Below, piece by piece: positions 20,855 through 34,361 of a DNA stretch of 64,000 nucleotides; the first letter of the stretch is position 1, and every line of letters starts with the position of its first letter. The DNA is from Malaya genurostris (Eukaryota > Arthropoda > Insecta > Diptera > Culicidae), in contig NC_080572.1 of NCBI RefSeq assembly GCF_030247185.1, positions 8,387,007 to 8,451,006 on the forward strand, read 5' to 3'. Below the pieces are notes generated by a model that made no database searches, had not been told where the DNA came from, and was given only the letters and a program-made list of their open reading frames with translations. Both the position numbers and the translations under genes were made by a program.

Positions 20855-23800
20855 AATGAATGGTGTCGAATACACAATTAATCTATCTATCGTTTGTCGT
20901 ATCATTTTGTGAATTAAAAAATGTTATGCGTTAAAAAAAACTCATGCCGAAGATTGTTTTAGACGACACTTTTTTAATTTCAGTGGATAAAAACACGAGA
21001 CAATCATATGAACCATAATTTTATTCAATTATTTGGCGAGAACTAGCGCAGCTAGATGAGTAAACTACGTTTGCATTTCGTCTGCATCCGTGTTCAACGG
21101 TTCTTGCTGATCCCCACATCGGGAGAAAAAAAAACCCGTTACAAACCCCAAACTACGCCTAAATGGTGCACACCAACCGGAATGAAGGAGTACATTCTGA
21201 TAAAAGACTGCCCAACAGAAGGGAGGAATATTTGTAGGGTTTTCCTTTTTTATGATGCGTGAATGAAATTTAAAGTTGTTTATTTTCAACTCCCTTCGTT
21301 CCGATGAGAGGGTGATTTAGGGTTTCCTAAAATTGAATGGAAGATTGATTAGCTTTACTGAATTTAGGTTGATTTAATTTTAAAGTTAATTCAAATGAAT
21401 TTGCGGCGTTATGTATAATTTTATAAATAATATTAATGATACATGCCCGCATCGTCCCAAATATTGGTATTATCAGCCGTCACAATAGAATCGAAATGCT
21501 TCATTGGCTCCCTATGTGTATCGGTGCTCTCAACAAATCCTTCCGGAAAAAAACAAGCATACTTAACCGAAGATACATTTATTGGAACGATAGCCAGCAC
21601 AAGTCACTCTAACAATGGATTAGAACGAAGCTAATAGACCGGAAAAAGTGATTTCTCTTCATTAATTCACTCATCCAACAAAGAGCAGAACCGTTGAGTC
21701 AAGAGAAAATTGGATGCAAACATAAATTTCCACTGGCCCATCGAGTACGAAAAAAAGAAGAAACCCACTATCATCACATAAAAAAGCGTTCCTTCTCGTC
21801 ATCAGCCTTCTACATAGGCACGGATTGAGGGGAATAAGGGGCTAAATGCACTAGCATCAAGCTCGAAAAATCATAGCATATTTTTGCATTATCATACAAT
21901 ACGACCGTAGATGAGAGAGACATAAATATGTTTGATAAGTTATAAGAGAATGTACGTCTTATCCCTGCCACCCCTTCTACTAGTTGGTTGTTGGTTGGAC
22001 CATAAATTCTGGTCCACTGAAATGTCACACATTGGTCATAAATTTTATCTTTATATGCACATTGTACAGGAGGTCCTTTTTATCGCACCCATACGTAGAG
22101 AGGAACATATAAAGACTAATCATCACAATGATGCTACAATATTCATTCACTGGTGCCGATCGGTTGCAGGACCGTTCATCCGGTAATCGAATCGACCGGT
22201 CAATTCTCAGTAGCTTTATTTTGTTCGGTTGAAGATGCGTTGTGACGATATGCTGACCATGAACCGCCCAAGTCATCCGTCTGGTCAACAGCAACAAGAA
22301 CATCGTTAATCGATATGTAGAAGTAAAAAAAAAACTGTTGACGATATTCAACCCCATGTGGGAAAGATCAATATTGCGGCGTGGTCACCAGCAAATTCAA
22401 TATACATAGGTAGGTGGGGTGCGTGGGTGGTTTATAAGAAGTTAATCACGTGCCCTTAAATGGTGTTTCCCCTTCCGACGAGACGTCCAGTGAACAAAAA
22501 CCAGACTGTCCTCATGGTTTATGACCAGCCGCTTTCCGATTGTACTTTTTTTATTCATTTTCCACTTCGTCATCACATTATTTATTTGCTTTGATGCACA
22601 CAACCCGTGCCGGTTGGGGTGGGTTTCTTTACATTAAGCAAATTGCTTCGATCGAACATTTTTTTTATCCTGTTTGTCGATCAAATTGCGATAAAATAAA
22701 CGAGCGATGGCAGCAGCAAATGGTAAATATTTGTCGTTGTTGGTGTTTTTTGTTTGATTGCTGACTCTTGCAGCAGGATTAATTGAGCACAGCAAATGCC
22801 TTTCGAGCAAGCGTAAAACAATACTACCCCTAAAGTGAAATGAATAAATGGATAAATCAAACATTTACAGCAGGGAGATGTAATTGATAAAATCATCTTT
22901 GCGTGGGAGCAAATTGAGCGTGAGAACCAGAATCAATTATAGACGATCAATGCGAGTATTTTTTTTGCTGCTGATGAACAACATTTTTTTATTGTATCAC
23001 GATTCTTCTTAAACGCAGGAAATGTCTATGAGTTTAGATGATGAGTTTTGTATTACATAAATAACTAATAAATATATTACATTTGAGCTTTCGTTAGGAG
23101 ATTTTATTGAAAACTTTTCATACTCGCCTAAAAAAGGAAACGTGGTGTGCGGGTTTTTTCAACAAGTGATTTTTTTTTCACTGATAGGCTTTGGATGATG
23201 AGCTACAGGTCGCGTATCCCCGCTTGATGAATGGGGGTGGGAGTCAACTTACACTTCTTACAAGGTAATGAAGTTTTACACAGTCAGACCATATCGAGAT
23301 CGATCGTTCACTTATAAATGTAAAAATGAAAATTGTTATGTTCTCTTAATCGATCACGGAGTGGATATTACTAATAGTGCTTGAAATAGGCAATAGTTCA
23401 TAAGTGCAGTCTTATGCCTGGAATTGGTCACCGATTTGGATTTGTCCTGGGCTGGTGAATTTATTTCGAAAAGGAGAACTATTATTATCAGGAATAATAG
23501 AATTGAAATCTTATGAACTTTGAAGGAACTTTCAACGTTTCCAATCCAATTCGGTACCGGCACTGATGTTAGTACATTGCAATGATGACGAAACTGATTC
23601 GGACAGGTTCAAATGCACTCGGATCGGGGAAGGTTTGAATGGATCTAAATTTCTACAACTTTGACACAGATGTCACCTTCTAACTGAATGTGCTGAATGT
23701 GTGTTTCTGGAATAATACGGTTCACATGGACCAATTTATACCATAATACCTATTATTTCTATGTGAAGTACATTACAGGCAGTAATGCTGTCGATTGTAG

Positions 23801-23875
23801 AATACTTTGTAGTTTCCTTTTCCATTTCTTTCTTACTCTAACTTCATCACTTTTAGCACGTAATTACGATTAAGT
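20855..23875. other. No gene recognised: about 3 kb of apparently unique non-coding DNA
   Basis: The first few hundred bases would be the gene B 3' UTR. The rest is AT-rich with low-complexity T and A runs and only short, mutually contradictory ORFs on both strands. I saw no transposon termini, tRNA or conserved motif here. Confidence 0.4.
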
Positions 23876-24100
23876 TGTAGCATTTTGTGTAATGTTATTT
23901 CGAAATGTACCAGAAAATAGTTAGAGTGTAATGACGTGGCAATATCGCACAACGTTTTTGCGCTCCTAGTTTTGTTTCTGTAACGATGAGATCAGATTCT
24001 TTTGTTAGTTTGAACTGAACACACAGGCCATGTACGACCTGACAACTTTTGTAATTAAATAAACTTCAACAATAAATATAGTCTAGAAAAGTAGTCTACA
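23876..24100 (+). repeat. 5' LTR
   Basis: The LTR is 225 bp, TGTAGCATTTTG to AGTAGTCTACA, with inverted ends TGTAG/CTACA. An 'aataaa' near 24071 could serve as polyadenylation signal. Just downstream, around 24106-24121, 'ttcagaagtgggattc' resembles the complement of a tRNA-Leu T-arm and acceptor region and may be the primer binding site, although the usual TGG at its start is missing. Confidence 0.92.
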
Positions 24101-24253
24101 GTTAATTCAGAAGTGGGATTCTACTTTCGCCGCTTGGAGAATAGAAGTATCTGCGAGAATTTCGGATGAATCCTTTAACTGCTTCGAAATTGATGACGCC
24201 ATTTTGGGACGCGGACAAATCGTATTGATTCCGGTTGATTTAGACTGTCCATC

Positions 24254-27200
24254 ATGCCAAAACGAGGAAAACGTCAGAGTGTTTCAGATCCCAATCTCAA
24301 AAACGACCAATCGATGTCTACCGAAAGTCACGATACGAGCACTGACGGTGAGGAGCGATTGTTACATCCGGAGGAATTGCGTCATCTGATACCTGAATTC
24401 AACGAAGGGGCTGGGGTTACAAAATGGCTAAATACAATCGAGCACTATGCGGGAATGTACGGATGGGCGGAGAAAACCATGTTGCTGTACGCGAGCTGCA
24501 GATTAAACGGAGCCGCTCGAGAGTGGTTCAACGGATTTCGCAGCACGATAGAATGTTATTCTTCTTTCAAAAGAGATCTATTACGAGCCTTCCCGGACCA
24601 TCGAAACGAAGCCGATGTCCATCAACAACTACAACGTATCGCCAAAAACGCGAACGAATCGTACGAACATTTTGTTTTTCGGGTTAATGCTGTCGGGACG
24701 CAGGGAGGTGTTAGCACTGAAGCAATCATCGTTTACATTATTCGTGGATTGTCACACGATCCTATCTATGACAATCTAATTTCGCGTCAGTACAACGACA
24801 TTTACGAATTGTTGCAGCATATGAAATGGTGCGAATCTAATTTTCAACACCGCAAGAAGAAAGGAGGGAATTACACGCACTCGAACTCGAAGAAAACGTC
24901 CGAGATGCAAACCGAAACTAAGCAGTTAGCTGTGAAACCGAGAGGAGAATTCGTCTGTTACAACTGCAATGAAACAGGCCACAAGTCGATCAACTGCCCG
25001 AAGCCTCAGCGGTTAGAGCGATGCACTAGTTGTCAAAGAACCGGACACACTGCCGCTGCATGCCAGAGGAAACCAGCAACGCCGATCGCGTCACCGCAAG
25101 CCATTTCAGGAACCAGTAAACCGAACGTTAATGTAATTTGTAGCGACAATCAATTGGAAGAGCGAATCATCCATACCGATTCGGATTCTATGATGAGTGT
25201 TCAGATTATCCTAGGAGATGTCCTTAAGGAGTACAGGGTTTTAGTAGATTCTGGAAGTGCGGTAAGTCTATTCAAGATTATCAATTTACCCCATAACGTC
25301 AGTACGCAACCTAGTCACGCCCAAGAAGACGTTTTCGGTGCAAACGGATCTAAAATCGACACGTTAGGTTCTTTTGCAACATCGATCATTGCTCAATCAG
25401 CCGTATTCAATGTTCACTTTTTGATCGTACGGGAAAATACCATGTCAGTAGATATTATTCTGGGTCGAGATTTTCTGAAACTGAATCGCATTAGAACTGT
25501 TAACTTTAAAGATACCGAAACTATCGCGAAAGGGTCGCATTGCTACGACGTTGAATTAATGAGAAACGTATTCGATGATACCGAGCAACGAGATGGGGAA
25601 GATACCTTACTTCTTGACGAACGTTTGACCCTCGATATAGGCGACAGTGATGAGACTATTAGTAACCGATTACGTCTATCTGAAATTTACCTCCGCGACT
25701 ACGTTGAACGGGAAAAGCCGGATCAGCCGTTGATTCGCTACTCGTGTGAAATAGTACTTAAAGAAAATAAATATTTCACCGCGTCACCGGCGCGTTTAAG
25801 CACGGCCGAAAGGCAAGAGCTGAACAGTATAGTAGATAGATTCCGTCAAAACAATATAATCCGCGAAAGTGATTCACCGTATACTAGTAGAGTGGTTCTG
25901 ACTCGAAAGAAGAATGGAACCTACCGGATGTGTATTAACTATAAGCCGTTAAATCGGCTGGTAGAGCGTATGCATTACCCGTTACCGATAATAGAAGACC
26001 AAATCTTGAAACTTCAGGGAAAAAAATACTTTTCATCCTTGGACCTCAAGAATGGGTTTCATCACGTGGAAATTGAGGAAAAATCGCGAAAATACACCGC
26101 GTTCGTGACCTCTGAAGGTCAGTATGAATTCAATCGATTACCGTTTGGTTACGCTAACTCGCCATCGATTTTCGTGAAGTATATAACAAAAGTGCTTGAA
26201 AAAATGATCAAAGCCGGTAAATTAATCGTATTCATCGATGATATTCTGGTTGCATCGGAAACCGTCGATGAGCATTTAGAAACGCTTCGTGAACTGTTTT
26301 GTACTCTATCCGACAATCACGTTGAACTAAATCTCGAAAAGTGCAAATTCCTGAAAACTAGAATTGACTACTTGGGATACGAAGTTACCCATAATCAAAT
26401 TCAACCGTCCGAACGACACGTGGAATCAGTTAAAAAAATTCCAATTCCGACTTCTAGACGAAGTCTACAACGATTTGTAGGCCTAGTCAGTTATTTTCGA
26501 AAGTTTATATATCAGTTTACCAAAATTGCATCACCTTTGTACGAACTGATGAAAGAAGGAAACGATTACTGCTTCACAGCGACACACGTTGAAGCATTCA
26601 ATCGATTGAAGGAAGCAATAATCTCGAAGCCCGTACTATGCATATACTCACCCACCGCGGAGACGCAATTACACACCGATGCGTCTGCAGCTGGGTTTGG
26701 TGGCATATTAGTACAACGACAAAACGTTGACAATCAATTCCACCCTATCATGTTCTTCAGTAAGAAGTCATCTCCGGCAGAGGCAAAGCTTCACAGTTTT
26801 GAACTCGAAACGCTAGCGGTTATTTACAGTATTCAACGCTTTAGAGTTTACTTATTTGGCATTCATTTCACGATTGTCACGGATTGTAATTCGCTTCGTA
26901 CAACCCTTGACAAACGAGATGTCAATCCAAAGATCGCAAGGTGGGCACTGTTGCTAGAACAGTATGACTACGAAATAATTCATCGTAGTGGGGATCGCAT
27001 GCGTCATGTCGATGCTCTTTCACGAACACACGTTTACGTATTCGATGAAGATGACCGAACAGCTTCAAATGTATTCAATAACGCTCTTTACGTTAATCAA
27101 CTAAAAGATGAGAATATTAAAAAGCTCAAGCAAAGGGTAATAAACGACTGTATAGAAGGTTATGAAATACGGGACGGTATCCTATACAAACAGGACGGGA

Positions 27201-27475
27201 GAAAATCGCTTCTATACGTACCAGCAAACATGGAAATGTCGGTCATACATAAGTTTCATAACGAAACCGGTCATTTTGGGATTGATAAGGTTTACGAGAT
27301 GATCAAACGAATATATTGGTTCCCGAAAATACGCGAAAAGCTACCAGCTCATATCAAAGCTTGTATTGTGTGCATCGCGTATAATCCGAAGTGCAAGAAA
27401 TACGATGGAAAACTGAACAGTATCGAGAAACCGAAAATTCCTTTCGAAATGGTACACGTGGATCACGTAGGGTAG
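24254..27475 (+). CDS. Gag-Pol polyprotein, interrupted in integrase
   Basis: The 1073-residue open part holds, in order: a Gag domain (about 40-200); two CCHC knuckles (CYNCNETGHKSINC, CTSCQRTGHTAAAC; 235-270); an aspartic protease with VDSGSAVSLF and IILGRDFL (about 330-405); RT with RMCINYKPLN, SLDLKNGFHHV, LPFGYANSP and the FIDDIL active site; RNase H (LHTDASAAGFGG, ELETLAVI, VTDCNSLR); and the integrase zinc-binding region (HNETGHFG to CIVC). It ends just after the first catalytic Asp of the integrase core, in VDHV, because of a frameshift and stop at 27475. The polyprotein would make particles, copy RNA and integrate cDNA; this copy cannot make full integrase in one frame. Confidence 0.92.
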   Translation: MPKRGKRQSVSDPNLKNDQSMSTESHDTSTDGEERLLHPEELRHLIPEFNEGAGVTKWLNTIEHYAGMYGWAEKTMLLYASCRLNGAAREWFNGFRSTIECYSSFKRDLLRAFPDHRNEADVHQQLQRIAKNANESYEHFVFRVNAVGTQGGVSTEAIIVYIIRGLSHDPIYDNLISRQYNDIYELLQHMKWCESNFQHRKKKGGNYTHSNSKKTSEMQTETKQLAVKPRGEFVCYNCNETGHKSINCPKPQRLERCTSCQRTGHTAAACQRKPATPIASPQAISGTSKPNVNVICSDNQLEERIIHTDSDSMMSVQIILGDVLKEYRVLVDSGSAVSLFKIINLPHNVSTQPSHAQEDVFGANGSKIDTLGSFATSIIAQSAVFNVHFLIVRENTMSVDIILGRDFLKLNRIRTVNFKDTETIAKGSHCYDVELMRNVFDDTEQRDGEDTLLLDERLTLDIGDSDETISNRLRLSEIYLRDYVEREKPDQPLIRYSCEIVLKENKYFTASPARLSTAERQELNSIVDRFRQNNIIRESDSPYTSRVVLTRKKNGTYRMCINYKPLNRLVERMHYPLPIIEDQILKLQGKKYFSSLDLKNGFHHVEIEEKSRKYTAFVTSEGQYEFNRLPFGYANSPSIFVKYITKVLEKMIKAGKLIVFIDDILVASETVDEHLETLRELFCTLSDNHVELNLEKCKFLKTRIDYLGYEVTHNQIQPSERHVESVKKIPIPTSRRSLQRFVGLVSYFRKFIYQFTKIASPLYELMKEGNDYCFTATHVEAFNRLKEAIISKPVLCIYSPTAETQLHTDASAAGFGGILVQRQNVDNQFHPIMFFSKKSSPAEAKLHSFELETLAVIYSIQRFRVYLFGIHFTIVTDCNSLRTTLDKRDVNPKIARWALLLEQYDYEIIHRSGDRMRHVDALSRTHVYVFDEDDRTASNVFNNALYVNQLKDENIKKLKQRVINDCIEGYEIRDGILYKQDGRKSLLYVPANMEMSVIHKFHNETGHFGIDKVYEMIKRIYWFPKIREKLPAHIKACIVCIAYNPKCKKYDGKLNSIEKPKIPFEMVHVDHVG

Positions 27476-28362
27476 GTCCCTTAGAGACTACAAGAAGTGG
27501 TTGTAGATACATATTCGGAATATGTGATGCGTTCACCAAATTCATAAAATTGTATCCCACCAAAACGACGAACACGCGAGAGGTTAATAAGTATCTGAAG
27601 TCATACATACACACTTACTCGCGACTGGCCATGTTGGTTTCTGATCGAGGAACCTGTTTTACGTCAGAAAATTTTAAGAGAATGACGGTCGATCACGGAA
27701 TAACCCATGTTTTGACAGCTACTGCGTGCCCGAAAGCAAACGGCCAAATTGAACGATACAATCGAACGGTAATACCTCTACTAGCGAAACTTGTAGAAGA
27801 ACGTGGAGTTCAGTGGGACGTAGTCTTGACGGAAGCTGAATTCTTTATGAATAATACTATGAATCGCTCGATTGGTAATATCCCTCCGGTGCTGCTTTTC
27901 GGTGTAGTACAGACGCGTAAAATGCCGAGAGATATGAACGCTTATTTAGACGAACTAGATATAAAATGCGAACGCGTTTTGTCGGAAATTAGACGCAAAG
28001 CGTCGGAAAACATTCAAGCTTTGCAAAACTATAATAAGACGCAGTTTGACAAACATTGTAAGAGTAACACGACGTATCAAGAGGGAGATTTAGTGATGAT
28101 CAGGAACGTAAAAACGGTAGGAGAAAATAACAAACTTAGGCCGAAATATAAGGGTCCGTATGAAGTTAAGAAGGTGCTAGATCGGAACCGTTATGTCGTT
28201 GCGGATATCGAAGGATATCAAGTATCTAACATTCCGTTTGAAGGTATATTCGATCCTCTTAATTTACGCCTTTATCAGTCTGCGATAAGTTCGGAAGAAC
28301 GCGACCGGGAACAATTCGCAAGTTCCGATTCGGAGCCCGAATTTGAGGGTTTTGAAGAATGA
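27476..28362 (+). pseudogene. Integrase core and C-terminus, out of frame
   Basis: This segment continues the integrase in a shifted frame. It has the second catalytic Asp in VSDRGTCF and the Glu in GQIERYNR, 35 residues apart by count, the DD35E spacing of retroviral-type integrases. A basic C-terminal domain follows (GDLVMIRN, YKGPYEVKKVLDRNRYVV). The break from the upstream frame is a 5-bp tandem duplication, GTAGG at 27467-27471 and again at 27472-27476. Apart from that lesion the segment is open to its stop at 28362. Confidence 0.88.
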
Positions 28363-28517
28363 ATTTGGTTAAGAGCAATGAACTTTGTAATTCCTTTCGC
28401 GGTGTAGTTAAATCGAAAATTTGAGGGGAATTGATGTCTTGACGGATTTGCTTTGGGAGTTGAGAAGCGTATTACCATGTCATTGAGGGCAATGAATATC
28501 GTCAGGATGGACGAAGC

Positions 28518-28743
28518 TGTAGCATTTTGTGTAATGTTATTTCGAAATGTACCAGAAAATAGTTAGAGTGTAATGACGTGGCAATATCGCACAACCTTTT
28601 TTGCGCTCCTAGTTTTGTTTCTGTAACGATGAGATCAGATTCTTTTGTTAGTTTGAACTGAACACACAGGCCATGTACGACCTGACAACTTTTGTAATTA
28701 AATAAACTTCAACAATAAATATAGTCTAGAAAAGTAGTCTACA
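28518..28743 (+). repeat. 3' LTR
   Basis: The LTR is 226 bp and nearly identical to the 5' LTR: one G-to-C change and one extra T in the 'acaac(g/c)ttttt' tract near 28594. It is preceded by a weak purine-rich stretch (ggatggacgaagc) and followed by the AAGT target duplicate. Confidence 0.92.
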
Positions 28744-28747
28744 AAGT

Positions 28748-30381
<1,634 letters not shown>

Positions 30382-30616
30382 ATGAACCATTAGTCATCAT
30401 GATCATGCATAAATATCTGTTTATTAATCTTATTTTTGTGTATTACATCAACATTTTACAGTACAAGTGTTTTGACCCTTTGGCCTTTCATCTTTGTTGT
30501 TCATACGATTCGTTATTAATATTAGGTGTTTTAGTTACTCTTGATTTACATACTAATGTTTAATCATAATATTTATTTTAATTATTAATAAAATATCTAC
30601 CTACTTATAACTATCC

Positions 30617-33214
30617 CTAACCTAATACGTACAAATTTTGAATTATTTGTATTTCAGAGATTGAGCACCTCTCTTCAAATTTCGTGCAGTATTGTTCGAA
30701 TTTTTGTTCTAGTATATCCAGTGAGGCAATCTCATGTACTTCACTAGTCCTTGTCCAAGGGGGTAGATTTAGAATCATCTTTAAGATCTTACTTTGAATG
30801 CGCTGAAGCCTAAGTTTGTGTGTTCGTGCACAGCCCCGCCAAACAGGGACTGCGTATTCAATTGCGGGGTAGATGATTTGTTTATAGACAGCCATCTGAT
30901 TCTTCAGGCATAGTTTAGATGTTCTACAAATCAGCGGATACAGAGACCTAATGAGTATGCTGCATTTTTGAACGATTTTGTCAACATGTGACCTGAATGT
31001 CAGATGTCTGTCAAAGGTGAGTCCTAGATAGATAACTTCATCGGACCATTGAATGACCTCATCACCGAATCGTATTCTGCATTCGTCTGATGGAACAAGT
31101 TTTGGAGATCTTGAATGTGGAAACAAGATGACCTGAGTTTTTGCTGCATTGATCACAATTTTCCAGCTTGTAAAATATTCCGTTAAAGCGTCCAGACCTG
31201 TCTGTAGTTTATTTTTCAGAGCATTAATGTCTGATGTGAAAATGTTGTATAGAATGGGACCTAGGATACTTCCCTGGGGTACACCTTCAGGGATAGTAAA
31301 TCTTTCTGAAAGTGCATTATTCAGAGAAACCTGGAATGCTCTATCTGCAAGATAATTTTTGATAATTTTAATAAGATACATGGGAAAATTATACCGATGC
31401 AGTTTAAATACCAAGCCATCGTGCCACACATTATCGAATGCCTTTTCAATATCCAATATTGCCATGGCAGTCGTTTTGGACACTGATTTGTTTTGCTGGA
31501 TGACGTTGTTAACCCTTGTGAGTTGGTGGATGGTGGATCTTCCTTTCCGGAACCCAAACTGTTCTTCCAGAAATATATTCTGTTCATCTGCGAAAGCAAG
31601 AATTCGCCTTTGTATTGACTTTTCAAACAGCTTGGATAGGGCAGAGAGTAAGCTGATGGGCCGATAGCTCTTGGAAAAGGAAGGATCTTTCCCCGGTTTC
31701 AAAACTGGGATAACTTTAGCTAACTTCCACATTGAAGGGAAGTAATCAAGCTCCCAGCACCTGTTAAAAATTTTAGCTAAGAAGACAAATGAGCGAATAC
31801 TCAAATGTTTCAGCTCAATGTTGAATGTGTTGTCGAAACCGGGGGCCTTCATATTTTTGGATTTTTTCACAAAAGCCATCAGCTCATTCGCAGTGACTCT
31901 ACTTTCCTCAGGAACCAAGCTGTCTGATTGGTCAACCTCAGCTACGCTATCAGCAACGGCTCTTTCATATGGACTAACAATGTTAAGTCCTAAATTGTGA
32001 GAACAAACAAACTGCTGGCCTAGCGCATTTGCCTTCTCTACTGGTGTGATTAAAGGTATTCCTTCAGCTTCGTCCTGGGGTGACATCAGAGGAGGAATAG
32101 GCTTCGGTTTTTTCTTAAGCACCTTCGTTAAGGACCAGAAGGGCTTTGAATGTGGGAGAATTTCTCGAAGCTTTTGCTGGAAGTTCCTGTTGCGAAGCTC
32201 AGATATCCTTTCCTGGATTATCCTAGTTAAGTTGTTATAAGTAGTCTTCCTATCTAGGATGCCAGTTCGTTAATACTGCCTCCGGTAGATATTCCGAAGT
32301 CGGATGAGTTTCTTGGTGACACTGTCGATTTGAAGAGAGGAACTCGGCATATGTTGTACTGGAACCGTCCTATCACGAGCGACTGTGATTGAATGCTGGA
32401 AGGAAGATAAGGCCGCATCGATTTCCATCGGGGAATCTAGTGGAACATTGATATTAATAAGTTGGTCGGCGATTTGTTGAAACTGGACCCAATCGGTGCG
32501 ATAATAGTTCCTCCGAGGTTGAATAGGCACTGTTTCTGGTGAAGATCCCAACGTCAATATTACTGGAAAGTGGTCAGAAGAGAGCTCGTAGAAGACAACC
32601 GGAGAGCTGTCTATGGCGATGTTGCTGATGAATATATCCAAAATGGAATGAACTCCCGATCTGGAAAGTCGCGTTGGTTGATCCGGAGCGAAGATGTTGT
32701 ATTGTCCAGCTTCGTAATCTTCGGCAAGTACGAATCCGTTTCGATTCTGTCTTCTGTTTCCCCACAGCTCATGCCGTGCGCTCAGGTCCCCAGCAATGAT
32801 GAATTTGTTCTGTCGTCGAGTGAGCATAGCCAGATCTCGCTTCAATGATGCACACGTACCATCTCGAAGATTGGTTTGTTTGGGGCAGTACGCTGCAATG
32901 ATGATGATGGGTCCCATCGTCGTTGTAATCTCAATTCCGATGGCTTCTATGAGTTGCAATTTAAAGGCTGACAGAAGCCTGTGCTGAATGGATCGTTTAA
33001 TGGCAATGGCAACTCCCCCTCCTCTGGTAGTTGCCCTGTCGAGCCTGTGAATCCTGTAATTGGAAATAAAAATAGAAATTTCAGGTTTAAGATGAGTTTC
33101 AGTTAAAATAGCAATATCGGCATTCTTCTCTTGAAGAAAGTCGGACAATTCAGCAGTTTTGCTCCTGAGTGAGCAAGCATTCCAATTTACTATAACCAAC
33201 TCATTATATTGCAT
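30617..33214 (-). pseudogene. Jockey ORF2 pseudogene: endonuclease and active-site-deleted RT
   Basis: The endonuclease half (33214-32270) has NWNACSLRSK, TETHLKPE, GDLSARHELWG and SDHFPV; the Asn expected after GDF in the GDFN motif is Ser here. A TAA at 32270-32272 interrupts the frame, but the same frame stays open for the next 49 codons into the RT half, so one nonsense mutation separates them. The RT half keeps SYRPISLLSALSKLFEK, AILDIEKAFDNVWHDGL and GVPQGSILGPILYNIF. It then jumps from SDINALKNK directly to LQTGLDAL, so the stretch that normally carries the FADD or YADD catalytic box is absent (around 31205-31225) without loss of frame. It cannot encode an active RT. Confidence 0.88.
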
Positions 33215-34361
33215 ATTCGATGATGAATTTGCCTAAGGCGTTGATTTGATCTAACCGCGTTCTGCAGTTTCGTAGTTTTGTTGTCATTGTTTCAAAAATG
33301 ACGATCAGTTGTTCAGCAGAAAATAAATCACCAGAGTCATCCTTTGCTTGCGGTTGATTATTGCCCCATCCAGGAGGGATTCTTGAGGAAGATTCTTTTT
33401 GAGATCCAGCGGCTGAATCTTTTGGATTGCTGCGAGGAAGTGGCGGCAAATTCGGAATATCCCTCTTCGGTGGGAGCCGTGGGAAATTAACTTCATCCTT
33501 CTGTGGAACATTCTTGCGCGTTGATTGTTTGCGGGACGCCTGTTGTCGAATTTTTGTGAACTCAGCACGTTTGGGACACGATTTGCTAGTAGATGGATGG
33601 TCGCCATCACAGTTCACACATTTTACAGCGATGTCATCTAGTAGGCAATCGTTGGTATTGTGTGGTTCGGCACATTTTCCGCACCGACTTTTCATGTGGC
33701 AATTCCTCGCTCCATGGCCGTAGTTCAAACAGTTCGTGCACTGTGTGACATCCCGATGTACCGGTTTATACTTTTGCCATTCGATGATTATGTGAAATAA
33801 CGATTTAATCGTTTTCAGTTGACTCATGGTGATGGAGCCCTTCTCCAGATGAATCAGGTACAGTTGATCTCTAAACTCTTTGTCCGTATTATGTCGCTTC
33901 ATTTTGAACACCATCAAAGGCTTTAGTCCCGCCTCCGACAGTGCCTGCTTTAGTTCGGCTTCCATCATGTCGGGTAGTCCTCGAAGTACAACCTTCATAG
34001 GTTTGTTGGAGGCAATATCGTGTGTGAAGTATTCCGCTTTTGTCTGCTTCAGATAGCATTCCACTCCTTTGTAGTGGTTCAAAGCCGGAACAGTTATTTT
34101 GTAGCCTTCAGTACATAAACGGATTGTTGCCTGTAGTCCTTTGCTGATCAGTGTGTTGAAATCCGAACGTAGAGTTGGTGGGAAGCCCTTCAGGTAGAAA
34201 GGCGGCATTTTTTCCTTCTTCTGCAGTTCCTCTTCGACATCAACTGGCAGATCAGCATATTGGTTTTTACTCAGCAAACGGTCGTTTACCTGTACATCAC
34301 TTGGCTTCAGACGCTTAGCATCCTTTGGATCCTTCTCGGATCTATGGCGGTTTTTACCCAT
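33204..34361 (-). CDS. Jockey ORF1: PRE/C2HC zinc-knuckle protein
   Basis: 385 residues, uninterrupted. The central part (VVLRGLPDMMEAELKQAL and after) looks like the PRE_C2HC region of jockey-type ORF1 proteins. It is followed by three Cys/His knuckles (CTNCLNYGHGARNC, CGKCAEPHNTNDC, CVNCDGDHPSTSKSC) and a basic, proline-rich C-terminus (NFPRLPPKRDIPNLPPLP). Such proteins bind element RNA. Its stop overlaps the ORF2 start by 11 nt. Confidence 0.85.
   Translation of the reverse strand: MGKNRHRSEKDPKDAKRLKPSDVQVNDRLLSKNQYADLPVDVEEELQKKEKMPPFYLKGFPPTLRSDFNTLISKGLQATIRLCTEGYKITVPALNHYKGVECYLKQTKAEYFTHDIASNKPMKVVLRGLPDMMEAELKQALSEAGLKPLMVFKMKRHNTDKEFRDQLYLIHLEKGSITMSQLKTIKSLFHIIIEWQKYKPVHRDVTQCTNCLNYGHGARNCHMKSRCGKCAEPHNTNDCLLDDIAVKCVNCDGDHPSTSKSCPKRAEFTKIRQQASRKQSTRKNVPQKDEVNFPRLPPKRDIPNLPPLPRSNPKDSAAGSQKESSSRIPPGWGNNQPQAKDDSGDLFSAEQLIVIFETMTTKLRNCRTRLDQINALGKFIIEYAI

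Larger units (their letters stand above)
23876..28743 (+). mobile_element. Ty3/gypsy (mag-like) LTR retrotransposon, pol broken
   Basis: Two LTRs of 225 and 226 bp bound the element, each starting TGTAG and ending CTACA. AAGT at 23872-23875 and 28744-28747 is the 4-bp target duplication. By eye the LTRs differ by one substitution and one T in a T-run, so the insertion is young. Gag and pol form one continuous frame, as in mag-type elements, and no env-like ORF follows the integrase. A 5-bp duplication in the integrase breaks the frame (27467-27476). Confidence 0.93.

Noticed and set aside
21056..21262. 68-codon + strand ORF downstream of gene B
   Set aside because: An equally open - strand frame overlaps it, and neither has a motif or convincing splice context.
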